The notes beneath the pieces are model-generated. The model was given only the letters and a program-made list of their open reading frames with translations. It did no database searches and was not told where the DNA came from. A program made the position numbers and the translations under genes. Positions 1 through 13,681 of a stretch of 64,000 nt of DNA are shown here, piece by piece. Each line of letters starts with the position of its first letter. Position 1 is the stretch's first letter. Origin of the DNA: Sphingobium sp. TKS (GTDB taxonomy: Bacteria > Pseudomonadota > Alphaproteobacteria > Sphingomonadales > Sphingomonadaceae); assembly GCF_001563265.1 (NCBI RefSeq), contig NZ_CP005083.1, forward strand, positions 2,359,001 to 2,423,000, in the 5' to 3' direction.

Positions 1-2659
<2,659 letters not shown>

Positions 2660-2740
2660 TCCCCTGCATAAGGAAGCACGCTGCGGGTGGCTCCATGGTG
2701 GGGGCCGCCAAAGGGAAGTTTTGACGAAGGATTTGCAATA

Positions 2741-3217
2741 ATGGCGACCGTCGAGAAGATGCCGATGCTGCAAATGGGCTATGACAAGCTCAATACGCAG
2801 CTCCGCGAGTTGAAGGCCGAACGGCCCCTGATCGTGGACGCCATCGAAGAAGCGCGCGCACATGGAGACCTCTCCGAAAACGCCGAATATCATGCGGCAA
2901 AGGAACGGCAGGGCCAGGTCGAAGCGACGATCGCTGACCTGGAAGACAAGCTGTCGCGTGCCCAGATCATCGATCCCACCACGCTTTCGGGTGACAAGAT
3001 CGTGTTCGGCGCGACCGTCACCTTGCTCGATGAAGATGAAAAGCCGGTGAAATATCAGATCGTGGGGCAGGCCGAGGCGGATGCCAAGGTCGGTATGATC
3101 AGCTATAACAGCCCGATCGGCCGTGCGCTGATCGGCCGTCAGATCGGTGAAGAGGTCGAAGTGTCGGTCCCGTCGGGCGACAAATTCTACCTGGTCGACA
3201 AGATCGATTTCATCTGA
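2741..3217 (+). CDS. greA: Transcription elongation factor GreA
   Basis: GreA binds backtracked RNA polymerase through the secondary channel and stimulates cleavage of the transcript 3' end. The 158-residue product has the normal length. It carries the N-terminal coiled coil with the acidic tip motif [15 protein letters not shown], followed by the C-terminal globular domain ([32 protein letters not shown]). The ATG at 2741 was chosen over an in-frame upstream ATG at 2687 because GreA proteins start close to [10 protein letters not shown] and because a GAAGG ribosome site lies at 2726-2730. It follows carB on the same strand, so cotranscription is possible. Confidence 0.96.
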   Translation: MATVEKMPMLQMGYDKLNTQLRELKAERPLIVDAIEEARAHGDLSENAEYHAAKERQGQVEATIADLEDKLSRAQIIDPTTLSGDKIVFGATVTLLDEDEKPVKYQIVGQAEADAKVGMISYNSPIGRALIGRQIGEEVEVSVPSGDKFYLVDKIDFI

Positions 3218-3222
3218 AATCC

Positions 3223-3876
3223 ATGAAGCTGCCTGCTGGCCGCATGACCAACGGGATCGCTGCGATCACCTTCGTCGCGTTCCTGTTGATCTATCTGACC
3301 GGGCAGGTCGACAATGCCGCGATCATCGCGGGCTTCATCCCTGCACGGGTGGAGGATGGCGCTCTGCTCGCCGGAATGACAGCGGTGCCGGTCTGGCTGA
3401 CGCCGCTCAGTTGCACGCTGGTTCACGCAAACTGGCTGCACATCGCCTTCAACCTGTTCATGTTCGTCTTTTGCGGACGGCAGGTGGAACATGTGCTGGA
3501 CAAGGGCGCCACGCTGGCTCTGTACGTGGCGGGTGCTTATGGGGCGACAGCGCTGCAATGGGCGGTAGACCCGCACTCGACCAATCCGATGGTGGGAGCG
3601 AGCGGCGCGATTTCCGCGATCATCGCGACTTATGCGCTGCTTTACAGCCAGCAGAATGTCCGGCGGATCGGTCCGTTTTCGGCCAACCTGGTGCGCGCGC
3701 TCTGGCTGGCGGCAAGCTGGATCGCGATCCAGTTGATGATTGGCCTGGCTGGAGGATTTGGCGATCTGGGCCAGATCGCCATTGCCGCGCATATTGGCGG
3801 CTTCCTGGTGGGGCTGGTGCTGACGCGCCCGCTGCTCCGCTGGCGTTTCCGCAAGCGTCCTCAGCCCCTGTCCTGA
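3223..3876 (+). CDS. Rhomboid family intramembrane serine protease
   Basis: A 217-residue polytopic membrane protein with the rhomboid signature. The catalytic serine lies in GASGA (about Ser127). An upstream HxxxxHxxxN-type segment reads HANWLHIAFNLFMF. The second catalytic residue, His (about 190), is in AIAAHIGGFLVG. Hydrophobic segments occur at roughly 9-27, 58-85, 95-113, 125-145, 165-182 and 185-205, compatible with the six-helix core. Rhomboids cleave single-pass membrane proteins within the bilayer; the substrate here is unknown. The ATG lies 5 bases after the greA stop, suggesting translational coupling, although no strong ribosome site is visible. Family assignment is firm. Confidence 0.9.
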   Translation: MKLPAGRMTNGIAAITFVAFLLIYLTGQVDNAAIIAGFIPARVEDGALLAGMTAVPVWLTPLSCTLVHANWLHIAFNLFMFVFCGRQVEHVLDKGATLALYVAGAYGATALQWAVDPHSTNPMVGASGAISAIIATYALLYSQQNVRRIGPFSANLVRALWLAASWIAIQLMIGLAGGFGDLGQIAIAAHIGGFLVGLVLTRPLLRWRFRKRPQPLS

Positions 3877-3889
3877 ACGATCAACGTCC

Positions 3890-4111
3890 TTATCCGGTCG
3901 GCAGTTCCGGTTCCAGCAGACGGTGCAGATGCACGATCACATAGCGCATCTCCGCGTCGTCGACCGTCCGTTGCGCCGCGCCGCGCCAGGCATTTTCCGC
4001 CGTGGCATAATCGGGATAAACCCCGACCAGCTCGATGGAGTTCAAATCTTCGAATTCGAGCGTCTGGGGATTTTTGACGCGACCACCCATCACAAGGTGC
4101 AGCTTGCTCAT
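3890..4111 (-). CDS. DUF4170 family small protein
   Basis: A 73-residue protein matching the pattern of small alphaproteobacterial DUF4170 proteins (MSKLHLVMGGRVKNP, then LVGVYPDYATAENAWRGAAQRTVDDAEMRYVIVHLHRLL). No function is established for the family. It has no signal or membrane segment and looks cytosolic, with a ferredoxin-like alternation of strands and helices. It is convergent with the rhomboid gene (13 bases apart). Minus-strand upstream bases include GGAGAAC at 4123-4129, a plausible ribosome site. Confidence 0.8.
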   Translation of the reverse strand: MSKLHLVMGGRVKNPQTLEFEDLNSIELVGVYPDYATAENAWRGAAQRTVDDAEMRYVIVHLHRLLEPELPTG

Positions 4112-4216
4112 GGTATCTTATGTTCTCCTATACGGTGAACATATACCCTAGCAGGCCGCCCGCACCCGTCCAAGGGGGCAGGCGGCCAGATCAGCATGCT
4201 TTTGGCGATGAAGCGA

Positions 4217-4825
4217 TTAAGCTTTTGGCAACCGCGCTTTCAATGCGTCGCTGATCGCCTCGACCTTGGCCGCGACCAGCGCGATCACATCGTCCGCGAG
4301 GCGAGAGGTCTTCCCTCCCAGACCGGCGGAAGCCACCGCATCCCGAGCCGAAATGACTGCCTCTTTCGTTCCCTCGGCGGCATTGTTCAGCGCGTCGCCC
4401 GTGCTTGATTTCAGGCTTTCCGCGCTTTCCGCCGCCACTGCCTTGGCAGCGAGCGCGGTCTCCAGCATTTTTGCGCTCGCGCTTGAGGCAATACCGGGCA
4501 AAGCTTTCATCGCAGCGCGGCTCTTGGGGAACATCCATGCGATGACCGCGCCCGCCGCCACGGCTCCGGCTACGGCTGCTATGGGATGTTCCTGAACGAT
4601 CTCATTGGCGCGCGCCGCAACGCGCTGGGAGCGTTCCCGCGCATCGGCATAGGCGGCGTTGGCCTTGTCGCGCGCATCGCCGGCCCGCTCGCGGCTCGTC
4701 TGGATCAGGCCACCGGCGCCTTCCATGGCCCGGTCTGCCGTATCGCGGAACTTGCCTGATGCGGTTTCAGCGATGTCGTTCGCTGCCTCGCGGGCGCGGG
4801 TGATTTGAGCGCGGATATCAGCCAT
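4217..4825 (-). CDS. DUF883/YqjD-like membrane-anchored protein
   Basis: About 202 residues. The N-terminal half is a long, Ala- and charge-rich amphipathic helix (DIRAQITRAREAANDIAETASGKFRD and on), typical of ElaB/YqjD/DUF883 proteins. It is followed by QEHPIAAVAGAVAAGAVIAWMF, the characteristic single membrane segment with its conserved HP motif. Unlike E. coli YqjD (about 100 residues), there is a further Ala/Ser-rich C-terminal helix region (residues 100-200). YqjD-type proteins anchor to the inner membrane and have been reported to bind ribosomes in stationary phase; whether that holds here is inference. The second ATG (4825) is preferred because GGAG at 4833-4836 is better spaced. Its start overlaps the end of the next upstream ORF, so it is translationally coupled. 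Confidence 0.7.
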   Translation of the reverse strand: MADIRAQITRAREAANDIAETASGKFRDTADRAMEGAGGLIQTSRERAGDARDKANAAYADARERSQRVAARANEIVQEHPIAAVAGAVAAGAVIAWMFPKSRAAMKALPGIASSASAKMLETALAAKAVAAESAESLKSSTGDALNNAAEGTKEAVISARDAVASAGLGGKTSRLADDVIALVAAKVEAISDALKARLPKA

Positions 4826-5141
4826 CATCAGTCTCCGGAGTCTCTTCTGTGCGGTTCCTTATCCGAACGTATATCCGCTGGAAAAGGGTCCCAAGCGGAC
4901 GGCGCAGCAAATACAGCGCCAATGCGCCGATCGCTGCCGCCGTTGCGGCCGGCCGTTGCCGGACCTTCGCGGCGGCGTAGGCGGTGCCGTCCAGAAGGGT
5001 TTCAGTCGCCTTGCCCTTCGCGTCCTGCTTCAGCCGCGCAGGCGTGATGCGCGCCTTGGCGGCAAGGGCGCTGGACATGAAGGCAGTCCTGCGGGCATCC
5101 GCCCGCGCCACCGCGTCGCGATAGGCTTCTTCCCGTTTCAT
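4818..5141 (-). CDS. Hypothetical YqjK-like membrane protein
   Basis: A 107-residue basic protein lying between a YqjE-like and a YqjD-like gene, the same relative context as in enterobacterial yqjD-yqjE-yqjK clusters. A hydrophobic stretch AAATAAAIGALALYLLRRPLG (about residues 64-84) could be a single membrane segment; the rest is rich in Ala, Arg and Lys. It ends in an acidic tail TEETPETDDG. It overlaps its upstream neighbour by 4 bases (ATGA) and its downstream neighbour by about 8-11 bases, so the three are almost certainly one operon. I do not recognise a named family with confidence. Confidence 0.65.
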   Translation of the reverse strand: MKREEAYRDAVARADARRTAFMSSALAAKARITPARLKQDAKGKATETLLDGTAYAAAKVRQRPAATAAAIGALALYLLRRPLGTLFQRIYVRIRNRTEETPETDDG

Positions 5142-5494
5142 GACTTCACCGCCTTCTTCATCCGGTCGATCCGGCCCTTGGCGATCAGCAACAACAGCAA
5201 TGCGACGATCAGGGCACCGCCGAACACGGCGCAGGTCGCCCAGCCCGTTCCCAGATGGGGCGCTAGCGCCAGGATGAAGCCCACAAGGCAGGCGACGATC
5301 GCGGCAAAGATGAGCATGATGCCCACCGCCGCGAAAATCACTGCGTTGCGCAACCCCGCGCCGACAATGCCTGCGCGCAGTTTCTGCCGTTCGACTTCCG
5401 CTTCCGCATAGGCGCGCCCGTCGGCGTATAGACGCGTGAAAACATCCCGGACGGACTCGTCCTGTGCCTCGGTCTGCAGGGGCTCTTGCGTCAA
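5138..5494 (-). CDS. Phage-holin-superfamily (YqjE-like) membrane protein
   Basis: A 118-residue protein with two strong transmembrane segments: GIVGAGLRNAVIFAAVGIMLIFAAIVACLVGFILALAP, effectively a hairpin starting near residue 45, and TCAVFGGALIVALLLLLIAKG near residues 88-108. This arrangement is that of the Act206/YqjE holin_3_6 family. The gene starts with TTG at 5494, preceded by a clear GGAGGAAG ribosome site; no ATG is available nearby. The function of YqjE-type proteins is not settled; they are membrane proteins linked to envelope stress and stationary phase. It is the second gene in the 4.2-6.2 kb minus-strand cluster. Confidence 0.75.
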   Translation of the reverse strand: MTQEPLQTEAQDESVRDVFTRLYADGRAYAEAEVERQKLRAGIVGAGLRNAVIFAAVGIMLIFAAIVACLVGFILALAPHLGTGWATCAVFGGALIVALLLLLIAKGRIDRMKKAVKS

Positions 5495-5550
5495 AACTTC
5501 CTCCGCCCCGGCGCCGGGGCCTTATCGTCCGTCACTTGCGTAGGACGTGC

Positions 5551-6171
5551 TCAGGCGTCTTCGTCGGAACCCTTGGCAAGCCGCATCAGCACGAAGCCGA
5601 CCACCGCAGCCGCGCCGATCGCCACGGCAGGGCTTTTTCGCACGAAATCGCGCGCTTCGGTCATCAACTGATCGACATCCTTGCTATCCAGCGTCTTTGC
5701 AGCACCGGCTACCGATTCTGCCGCCTGGCGGGCATAATCGCCATATTGAGGGCCAAGCTTGGCATCGACCGTGCCGGCCGTATCGGAAATCAGCTTGGCC
5801 AAGCTCTGCATGGCCGATCCGGTCTTGTCCTTGGCGACGCCGGCCGCCGACTTGGCGGTCTTGGAGGCCTGATCCTTGATCGGGTCGATATGCGCTTTCC
5901 AGTCGACGGCGTTGATCTTGTCGGCGGCTGCCTTCGCCGCCTTTTCGGCTTGCGCCTTGATCGGTGCGATCTGCGCGGTCCAGCCATGCGCGGCGGCGCC
6001 ATTGCCAGCAGTCTTGGGAGCGGCTGCCTTGCGGGTGGCGGCGGTCTTGACGGGCGCGGCCTTCACAAGCGTACCGGAGGAGGCGGCCTTGGCCGGCTTG
6101 GCCTTGGCGGTCTTGGCCGGGCTGGCTTTTCTGGCGCGCTTGACGGGCGGGGTTTCCGGGGTGTCGGCCAT
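5551..6171 (-). CDS. Lys/Ala-rich protein with C-terminal DUF883-like anchor
   Basis: A 206-residue protein of two parts. Residues 1-60 are an Ala-Lys-Pro-Thr repeat resembling histone H1 tails (VKRARKASPAKTAKAKPAK). Residues 65-180 are amphipathic helix, ending in VRKSPAVAIGAAAVVGFVLMRL, a membrane anchor like that of DUF883 proteins. It looks like a membrane-tethered protein with a DNA- or polyanion-binding tail, but that role is inference. It leads the minus-strand run of YqjD/YqjE-type genes and faces eno divergently across 230 bases. The tail is compositionally simple, so similarity to eukaryotic H1 is convergent, not homology. Confidence 0.65.
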   Translation of the reverse strand: MADTPETPPVKRARKASPAKTAKAKPAKAASSGTLVKAAPVKTAATRKAAAPKTAGNGAAAHGWTAQIAPIKAQAEKAAKAAADKINAVDWKAHIDPIKDQASKTAKSAAGVAKDKTGSAMQSLAKLISDTAGTVDAKLGPQYGDYARQAAESVAGAAKTLDSKDVDQLMTEARDFVRKSPAVAIGAAAVVGFVLMRLAKGSDEDA

Positions 6172-6196
6172 CGTCCTATGTCTCCCTTTGAAATAC

Positions 6197-6232
6197 GGTC
6201 GAATTGCGAAGTGGGGTCAAATTGCGAAGGGG
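6197..6232. repeat. Tandem 18-bp direct repeat upstream of eno
   Basis: Two adjacent copies of an 18-base unit, GGTCGAATTGCGAAGTGG and GGTCAAATTGCGAAGGGG, differing at two positions. They lie in the divergent intergenic region between the Lys/Ala-rich protein gene and eno, 170-205 bases before the eno ATG. They could be tandem protein-binding sites or a chance duplication. Confidence 0.5.
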
Positions 6233-6353
6233 GTGGGCGGCTTTGCTTCTAATGCTTCGCCACCGCCCACAGTTCCGTTGCCGTTACTATTTTGAGCATC
6301 GGCATTTTTCGAGTCCTTGCAAGCCCCCGCATTGCCAATCGGGAAGGTGGTAG

Positions 6354-7676
<1,323 letters not shown>

Positions 7677-7693
7677 GTCAATTTTTCGACGGT

Positions 7694-7727
7694 CGGCCGC
7701 AAGGGCAATAAATTTTGCTTGCGGCCG
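7694..7727. other. Inverted repeat after eno
   Basis: Arms CGGCCGCAAG (7694-7703) and CTTGCGGCCG (7718-7727) are perfectly complementary around a 14-base AT-rich loop. The hairpin lies between the eno stop and the ftsB-like start. There is no T-run after the stem, so it is a weak candidate for an intrinsic terminator; it may instead stabilise the eno 3' end. Confidence 0.5.
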
Positions 7728-7753
7728 GCCCGTCCCTGTGATTCAACTGGTCC

Positions 7754-8065
7754 ATGGCGCATATCGCGAAACTCCGCATGTTGCTTTTTTCGGCCTTCGG
7801 GCCGGCGATTGCGGTTCTTCTTCTTCTTTTCTTCGCCGGCTATGTGGTGCTGGGCTCCAACGGCGTTCTGGCCTGGGGCGATTATAAGCGCCAGCTTCAT
7901 CATGCGCAGGCTGAGTTGAAGCAAATTCAGACTCATCGGCAAGAGCTTAAGAACCGGGTGGATTTGCTCAATCCCCGGCGCGTCGACCCCGACCTTTCCG
8001 ACGAACTGATCCGGCGCGAGCTGGGCGTCGTCCATCATGATGAAGTGATCGTTCCACTGAACTGA
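7754..8065 (+). CDS. FtsB/DivIC-type septum formation initiator
   Basis: A 103-residue bitopic membrane protein: a short cytoplasmic N-terminus, one membrane helix (FGPAIAVLLLLFFAGYVVLGSNG, about residues 15-37), then a periplasmic coiled coil (YKRQLHHAQAELKQIQTHRQELKNRVDLL) and a short conserved tail (DPDLSDELIRRELGVVHHDEVIV). This is the architecture of FtsB, which links FtsL and FtsQ in the divisome. Its position between eno and pdhA strengthens the call, since ftsB often follows eno. The gene symbol is withheld because FtsB and DivIC cannot be separated by eye. Confidence 0.88.
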   Translation: MAHIAKLRMLLFSAFGPAIAVLLLLFFAGYVVLGSNGVLAWGDYKRQLHHAQAELKQIQTHRQELKNRVDLLNPRRVDPDLSDELIRRELGVVHHDEVIVPLN

Positions 8066-8189
8066 TCTTCAGGGGGCTGATTGATCGCTTTTGCTGCGTT
8101 TCGAGGCTCCATGCCGCGTTGCATTTAGAGGCGGACTGCCGCTATACCGGCCTTCCTTCCATCCTCACCCACGCAAAAGGATAAAAGCC

Positions 8190-9256
8190 TTGGCGAAACC
8201 AACAACGCCGCGTCCGTCACGCGCAAAGGCAGCCAGTCCGGCTGGCGCGGACCATAACCGGCCTCGCCCCGACGCTCCCAAAGATTATAAGGCCACCAAG
8301 GAAGAGCTGCTGGAATTCTACCGGCAGATGGTCCTCATTCGCCGTTTCGAGGAAAAGGCGGGTCAGCTTTACGGCCTTGGCCTGATCGGTGGCTTCTGTC
8401 ACCTCTACATCGGTCAGGAAGCGGTTGCCGTGGGCATCCAGTCGGCGCTCAAGCCCGGCAAGGACAGCGTCATCACCGGCTATCGCGACCACGGCCACAT
8501 GTTGGCCTATGGCATCGATCCCAATGTCATCATGGCGGAACTGACCGGTCGTGAAGCGGGAATCTCCCGCGGCAAGGGCGGCTCGATGCACATGTTCAGC
8601 GTCGAGCATAAATTCTTCGGCGGCCACGGCATCGTCGGCGCGCAGGTGTCGCTGGGCGCGGGTCTGGGCTTTGCGCATAAGTATAACAATGACGGCGGCG
8701 TGTGCGTCGCCTATTTCGGTGACGGCGCGGCCAACCAGGGCCAGGTCTACGAAAGCTTCAACATGGCCGAGCTGTGGAAGCTGCCGATCATCTTCGTGAT
8801 CGAGAACAACCAGTACGCCATGGGCACCAGCGTCAACCGCTCATCGGCGGAAGACCAGCTTTACCGCCGGGGCGAGAGCTTCCGCATTCCGGGCATTCAG
8901 GTGAACGGCATGGATGTGCTCGCCGTGCGCGGTGCGACCGAGGAAGCGCTCAAATGGGTGCAGGGCGGCAATGGTCCGATCCTGCTCGAAATGAAGACCT
9001 ACCGCTATCGCGGCCATTCCATGTCCGACCCGGCCAAATACCGGTCGCGCGAGGAAGTGCAATCGATGCGCGACAAGTCCGACCCGATCGAGGGCGTCAA
9101 GAAATATCTGGCCGATGTCGGCGTTTCCGAAGACGAGTTCAAGAAGATCGATCAGGATATCCGCAAAATCGTCAGCGACGCCGCGGATTTCGCTGAAACC
9201 TCTCCCGAACCGGAACTGCACGAGCTTTATACAGACGTGCTGGTGGAGCAATATTA

Positions 9257-9257
<1 letters not shown>
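8190..9257 (+). CDS. pdhA: Pyruvate dehydrogenase E1 component, alpha subunit
   Basis: The alpha subunit of the TPP-dependent E1 heterotetramer of pyruvate dehydrogenase, which decarboxylates pyruvate and acetylates the lipoyl group of E2. The thiamine-pyrophosphate motif is [31 protein letters not shown]. Upstream are the conserved [17 protein letters not shown] and the phosphorylation-loop-like [20 protein letters not shown]. The open frame extends to an ATG-like start at 8091, but a TTG at 8190 preceded by AAAGG (8176-8180) gives the normal 355-residue length with a short Pro/Ala-rich leader, so I use it. The stop overlaps the pdhB start by one base (TAATG). Confidence 0.94.
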
Positions 9258-10612
<1,355 letters not shown>

Positions 10613-10624
10613 GAAGAAGGAGGC

Positions 10625-10654
10625 GGGCGGCGCAAAATGGGCCGCCCCCCTTTT
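10625..10654 (+). terminator. Intrinsic terminator after pdhB
   Basis: Stem GGGCGGC (10625-10631) pairs with GCCGCCC (10641-10647) around a 9-base loop, followed by CCC and TTTT. It lies 12 bases after the pdhB stop, between pdhB and the convergent TadE gene. Confidence 0.75.
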
Positions 10655-10674
10655 GCAAAGGCTATCCATGAGGG

Positions 10675-11355
10675 TCAGGCCGAATAATAGTTGCAGGTCG
10701 ACTTTGCCGTACCAGATAGGTTTTGAGCGTTTTGAAGGCTCTGAATTGTGCGATCGCGCACCGAAAAGGCCGATGAGTAGTGGATGGTGATCGGGCCGAA
10801 GAACATGTTCGACATGATCGGCTTATAGTCGTAGAAAATTTCCACGACTACCACCGGGTTGCCCGGCGTTGCTGAAATCTGACTACCTGCTGCGCCCATG
10901 CCGGTGGTCAACACCTGACCTTCCGTTCCGATGGTCTGAGCTGCGGCGACACTCTTTATTCCTTTGCAGCGTTGCCATGTGATCACCTGGTCGGTGAGGG
11001 GAGTCGAGGTTGACGCATTGTCTTCCACGGTAGATATGATGATCCGACCCCGGGATGTCAGATCAAGTGAATCCGCAGCATATTTTGCGCCAATGATGAC
11101 GTCGTTGATGTCGTTTTCGTCAATTCGATCCCTGACGCGCGCCACGCCATCAGCCGCCATGCTGGTAATGGCGCTTATCCGTGCATGCGTAATGGCGATG
11201 TTCGCAAGCTCCGTTCCTCCGAAGGTGAGCAGGATGAGAAACGGCAACGCATAGGCAAACTCGATCAGGGCCAGCCCTTTTTGATTTGCGCGAAGCTGGC
11301 GTAGAGGCATCGGGAGTACGCGTTCGAATTTATCGATATGCCGCGTGGCAAACAT
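10675..11355 (-). CDS. TadE-like pilus assembly protein (second copy)
   Basis: About 226 residues. A TadE-type pseudopilin segment near the N-terminus reads NQKGLALIEFAYALPFLILLTFGGTELANIAITHARI (from residue ~27), followed by an extracytoplasmic domain. TadE proteins are minor pseudopilin-like components of the Tad/Flp secretion machinery. An ATG at 11370 is in frame, but that at 11355 has GGAG seven bases upstream and avoids most of the overlap with the previous gene. It is the last gene of a three-gene TadG-TadE-TadE operon. No cpaA-F/tadA-D or flp genes are present in the window. Confidence 0.8.
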   Translation of the reverse strand: MFATRHIDKFERVLPMPLRQLRANQKGLALIEFAYALPFLILLTFGGTELANIAITHARISAITSMAADGVARVRDRIDENDINDVIIGAKYAADSLDLTSRGRIIISTVEDNASTSTPLTDQVITWQRCKGIKSVAAAQTIGTEGQVLTTGMGAAGSQISATPGNPVVVVEIFYDYKPIMSNMFFGPITIHYSSAFSVRDRTIQSLQNAQNLSGTAKSTCNYYSA

Positions 11356-11357
11356 GC

Positions 11358-11954
11358 TCAAACTCCGCATTTCACGGGGGGATCGACAATGCCGGCATAG
11401 GGTTCGTTGCGCATGAAAGTCGTCCGGGAAATCGTCACCAAATTGCCCATGCCCAAGAGTTGCGGAATAGGCGAAAGGCGGTTGTAGGTGACGGTGATCT
11501 GATAACGGACGACATCTTCGGCTGTGCCGATGCCCGATGCGCCCTGGCTGGCGATGTCATAACTATTGTTGCGATTATCGTCGATGAAGCAGTCGGGCCC
11601 GCTCTTGTCGTAAAGGCCGTTCGAATTGACGTCGGTCGTCAGCTTTTCGGGCTTGCCGATCTTGTTATAGGTCAGAAAATTCGAAGAGCCTATCTGCACA
11701 TTGGAACCGCTCGCAATGCTAGCCAGCCGCCCTCGAACATAGGTTTCGACGGTGGCGGCCGCGGCGTTTTCCAGCGTCACCTTTCGAGCGGCTGCGTTCG
11801 CAGTACCCTGAACGACGGCGGTTGCATAAGCCTGATATGCAAGATCGAGCGCCCCTAAGATCATGAAGATTAGTGGCGCTGCAACGACGGCGAATTCCAC
11901 AATGGTTACGCCGTCGCGATTTTTCGCGAGTTGCTTGAGGGAGGCGGAGATCAT
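11358..11954 (-). CDS. TadE/TadG family protein
   Basis: 198 residues with an N-terminal TadE-type segment DGVTIVEFAVVAAPLIFMILGALDLAYQAY (from residue ~14), then an extracytoplasmic domain with a Cys near each end (GPDCF and PPVKC), possibly a disulfide. Its start overlaps the end of the vWA-containing TadG gene by 4 bases (ATGA). This is the usual arrangement for minor pseudopilins made in fixed ratio with the large TadG protein. Confidence 0.8.
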   Translation of the reverse strand: MISASLKQLAKNRDGVTIVEFAVVAAPLIFMILGALDLAYQAYATAVVQGTANAAARKVTLENAAAATVETYVRGRLASIASGSNVQIGSSNFLTYNKIGKPEKLTTDVNSNGLYDKSGPDCFIDDNRNNSYDIASQGASGIGTAEDVVRYQITVTYNRLSPIPQLLGMGNLVTISRTTFMRNEPYAGIVDPPVKCGV

Positions 11955-13540
11955 GCGCCCAGCCTCAAATTGCCCACCTTGTCCGATATCCGCTTGAATG
12001 CATTGGCAAGGTCGGTAGCGTTACTGACGGAAATGGCCTGGCTGCTGTTGGACGCGCAGGACGCAATATCCGAATTCATGGTTTGGCCGGATAAGACCCC
12101 GATGACCCATATATCGACATAATAGGGATCGGACTTCGCCTTTGCGCACATCAGCTTGAAGCGTTGCGTGTGAATGGCTTCCAGAGGTGTATCTAGCGTA
12201 CCGGTCGACGCTGTTCGCCCTGCATATTTAGCTACGCCATAAGCGCTGTACGCATCTCGGAATGGCGACATCTCACCATCGGTCATGAAGACTATGGTGC
12301 GGCGGACCTTCACGTTGTTGAATTTATCCGGATTGCGATATCCGAAGATGCCGTTGTTAGCTATCATCCTAAGACCCCAGATGATGCCGAGGTCGTGATA
12401 GGTCGCGCCGTCGCCTGTTACGATCGTATCGACCTGCGCGTCGAACTCGCTTTGGCTGGCCCATGCCTTCATGTGGACAGCAGGCTTTGGGCAGGCGGCT
12501 TTGTAGAAGTTAGAACCCGTAACTGAACCCATGGATTCTTCGCTGATACGACTGGAGCCGCTCATTGCCTCATAGTCATAGGGTGCCCAGCGGGTGGCGT
12601 CACTGTCAGGGATTTTCGCGATGTCGAGATCCCACGCGTCAGCCGGTATGGTGGTGCTGGTTGCCGTAAGTGCAGTGGATGTGCCGCGTTCCTCGATGCA
12701 TCCTTGCCAGCTATTGTCGAGCCAGGTCGATGAATAATTCGGCCAGTCGGTCGCCGTTTTCAATGTTCCGCTGCTGTTTCGATACTGATAGGATGAACGA
12801 ACATAGGCTGTATTTTCGGCGCGGATCAGTTTGCCGACATTCACCGTGCTGGAAAATTGCAGGAACCCGATCCTCATACGAAGATTTTTTCCTTCGAGCG
12901 CTACTTGGGCGGGACGCAAATTGGAATATAGGGTCTTTAGCGCATCCCGCATTTCTCGCATTTTGGACTTATTTGTCCCGCTCACAGGTTTTTCTGTCTC
13001 CTGGGCGCAGCTAAGCGCATTGGACATATAACAGTTCATCGAGCCGGTCGTATCGAGAACAAGCATCAGATCAGTATTGACGTAATATTCTTCCGCCAGG
13101 CATTCGGCGTTTACGCGCATTTCAGTGATCCCGACGACCCGCAGCAGGGTGGTCGGGACAGTCGTGGTGGCTTCCATCCGAAGCTGGCCGTTGTCCAGCG
13201 CAGTCGTAACGCGATTGGCGGCATTGGCGTCCGTCGTGGACATGACCGCAGACCCCATCAACTGATTAGGGAAGTTAAAGTTGAAATAGTTGAGGGCTTG
13301 TTGCTTGTCGGCACTCGTCAATATGGTCCCGCTCATCGACCGCCGTCCAGCCAGCGCGCCAGCATCGCAAGCCTGCTGCATACGTGCCTTTACGAGATAG
13401 GCTCGGCTGAAATCCACAGCGGCGCCAGCCATGCCTGTTAACGGAATCATCGCCGCAGCCACGATCGCCAGCGTATTGCCCGCCTGATTGTGGTAAAGCC
13501 GCGTCTGAATGAACAGCGCGCGCTTGATCCGATCGCCCAT
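11951..13540 (-). CDS. TadG-like protein with Tad_N and von Willebrand factor A domains
   Basis: 529 residues. The N-terminal Flp pilus-assembly TadG segment is NQAGNTLAIVAAAMIPLTGMAGAAVDFSRAYLVKARMQQACDAGALAGRR (about 18-68), the putative membrane anchor. From about residue 150 a vWA domain begins with the MIDAS motif LVLDTTGSMNC. It continues with VALEGKNLRMRIGFLQFSS, the large insert with several Cys pairs, and a later MIDAS-like strand RRTIVFMTDGEM. TadG-type proteins with vWA domains are exported and thought to help anchor or adhere. It leads the three-gene minus-strand operon. Confidence 0.85.
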   Translation of the reverse strand: MGDRIKRALFIQTRLYHNQAGNTLAIVAAAMIPLTGMAGAAVDFSRAYLVKARMQQACDAGALAGRRSMSGTILTSADKQQALNYFNFNFPNQLMGSAVMSTTDANAANRVTTALDNGQLRMEATTTVPTTLLRVVGITEMRVNAECLAEEYYVNTDLMLVLDTTGSMNCYMSNALSCAQETEKPVSGTNKSKMREMRDALKTLYSNLRPAQVALEGKNLRMRIGFLQFSSTVNVGKLIRAENTAYVRSSYQYRNSSGTLKTATDWPNYSSTWLDNSWQGCIEERGTSTALTATSTTIPADAWDLDIAKIPDSDATRWAPYDYEAMSGSSRISEESMGSVTGSNFYKAACPKPAVHMKAWASQSEFDAQVDTIVTGDGATYHDLGIIWGLRMIANNGIFGYRNPDKFNNVKVRRTIVFMTDGEMSPFRDAYSAYGVAKYAGRTASTGTLDTPLEAIHTQRFKLMCAKAKSDPYYVDIWVIGVLSGQTMNSDIASCASNSSQAISVSNATDLANAFKRISDKVGNLRLGA

Positions 13541-13681
13541 AATCCGCTCTGCCTTTACTTGCCCCGCACCCCCATTTCAGGCAGGGCAGCCCCATGCCCA
13601 TGAAGGGGCAATTGCCAGGATCACTATGTCCACTGAGGTTAAAAAGCTGATAATTTCGGCAAAAACTATTCCCATGGATAT

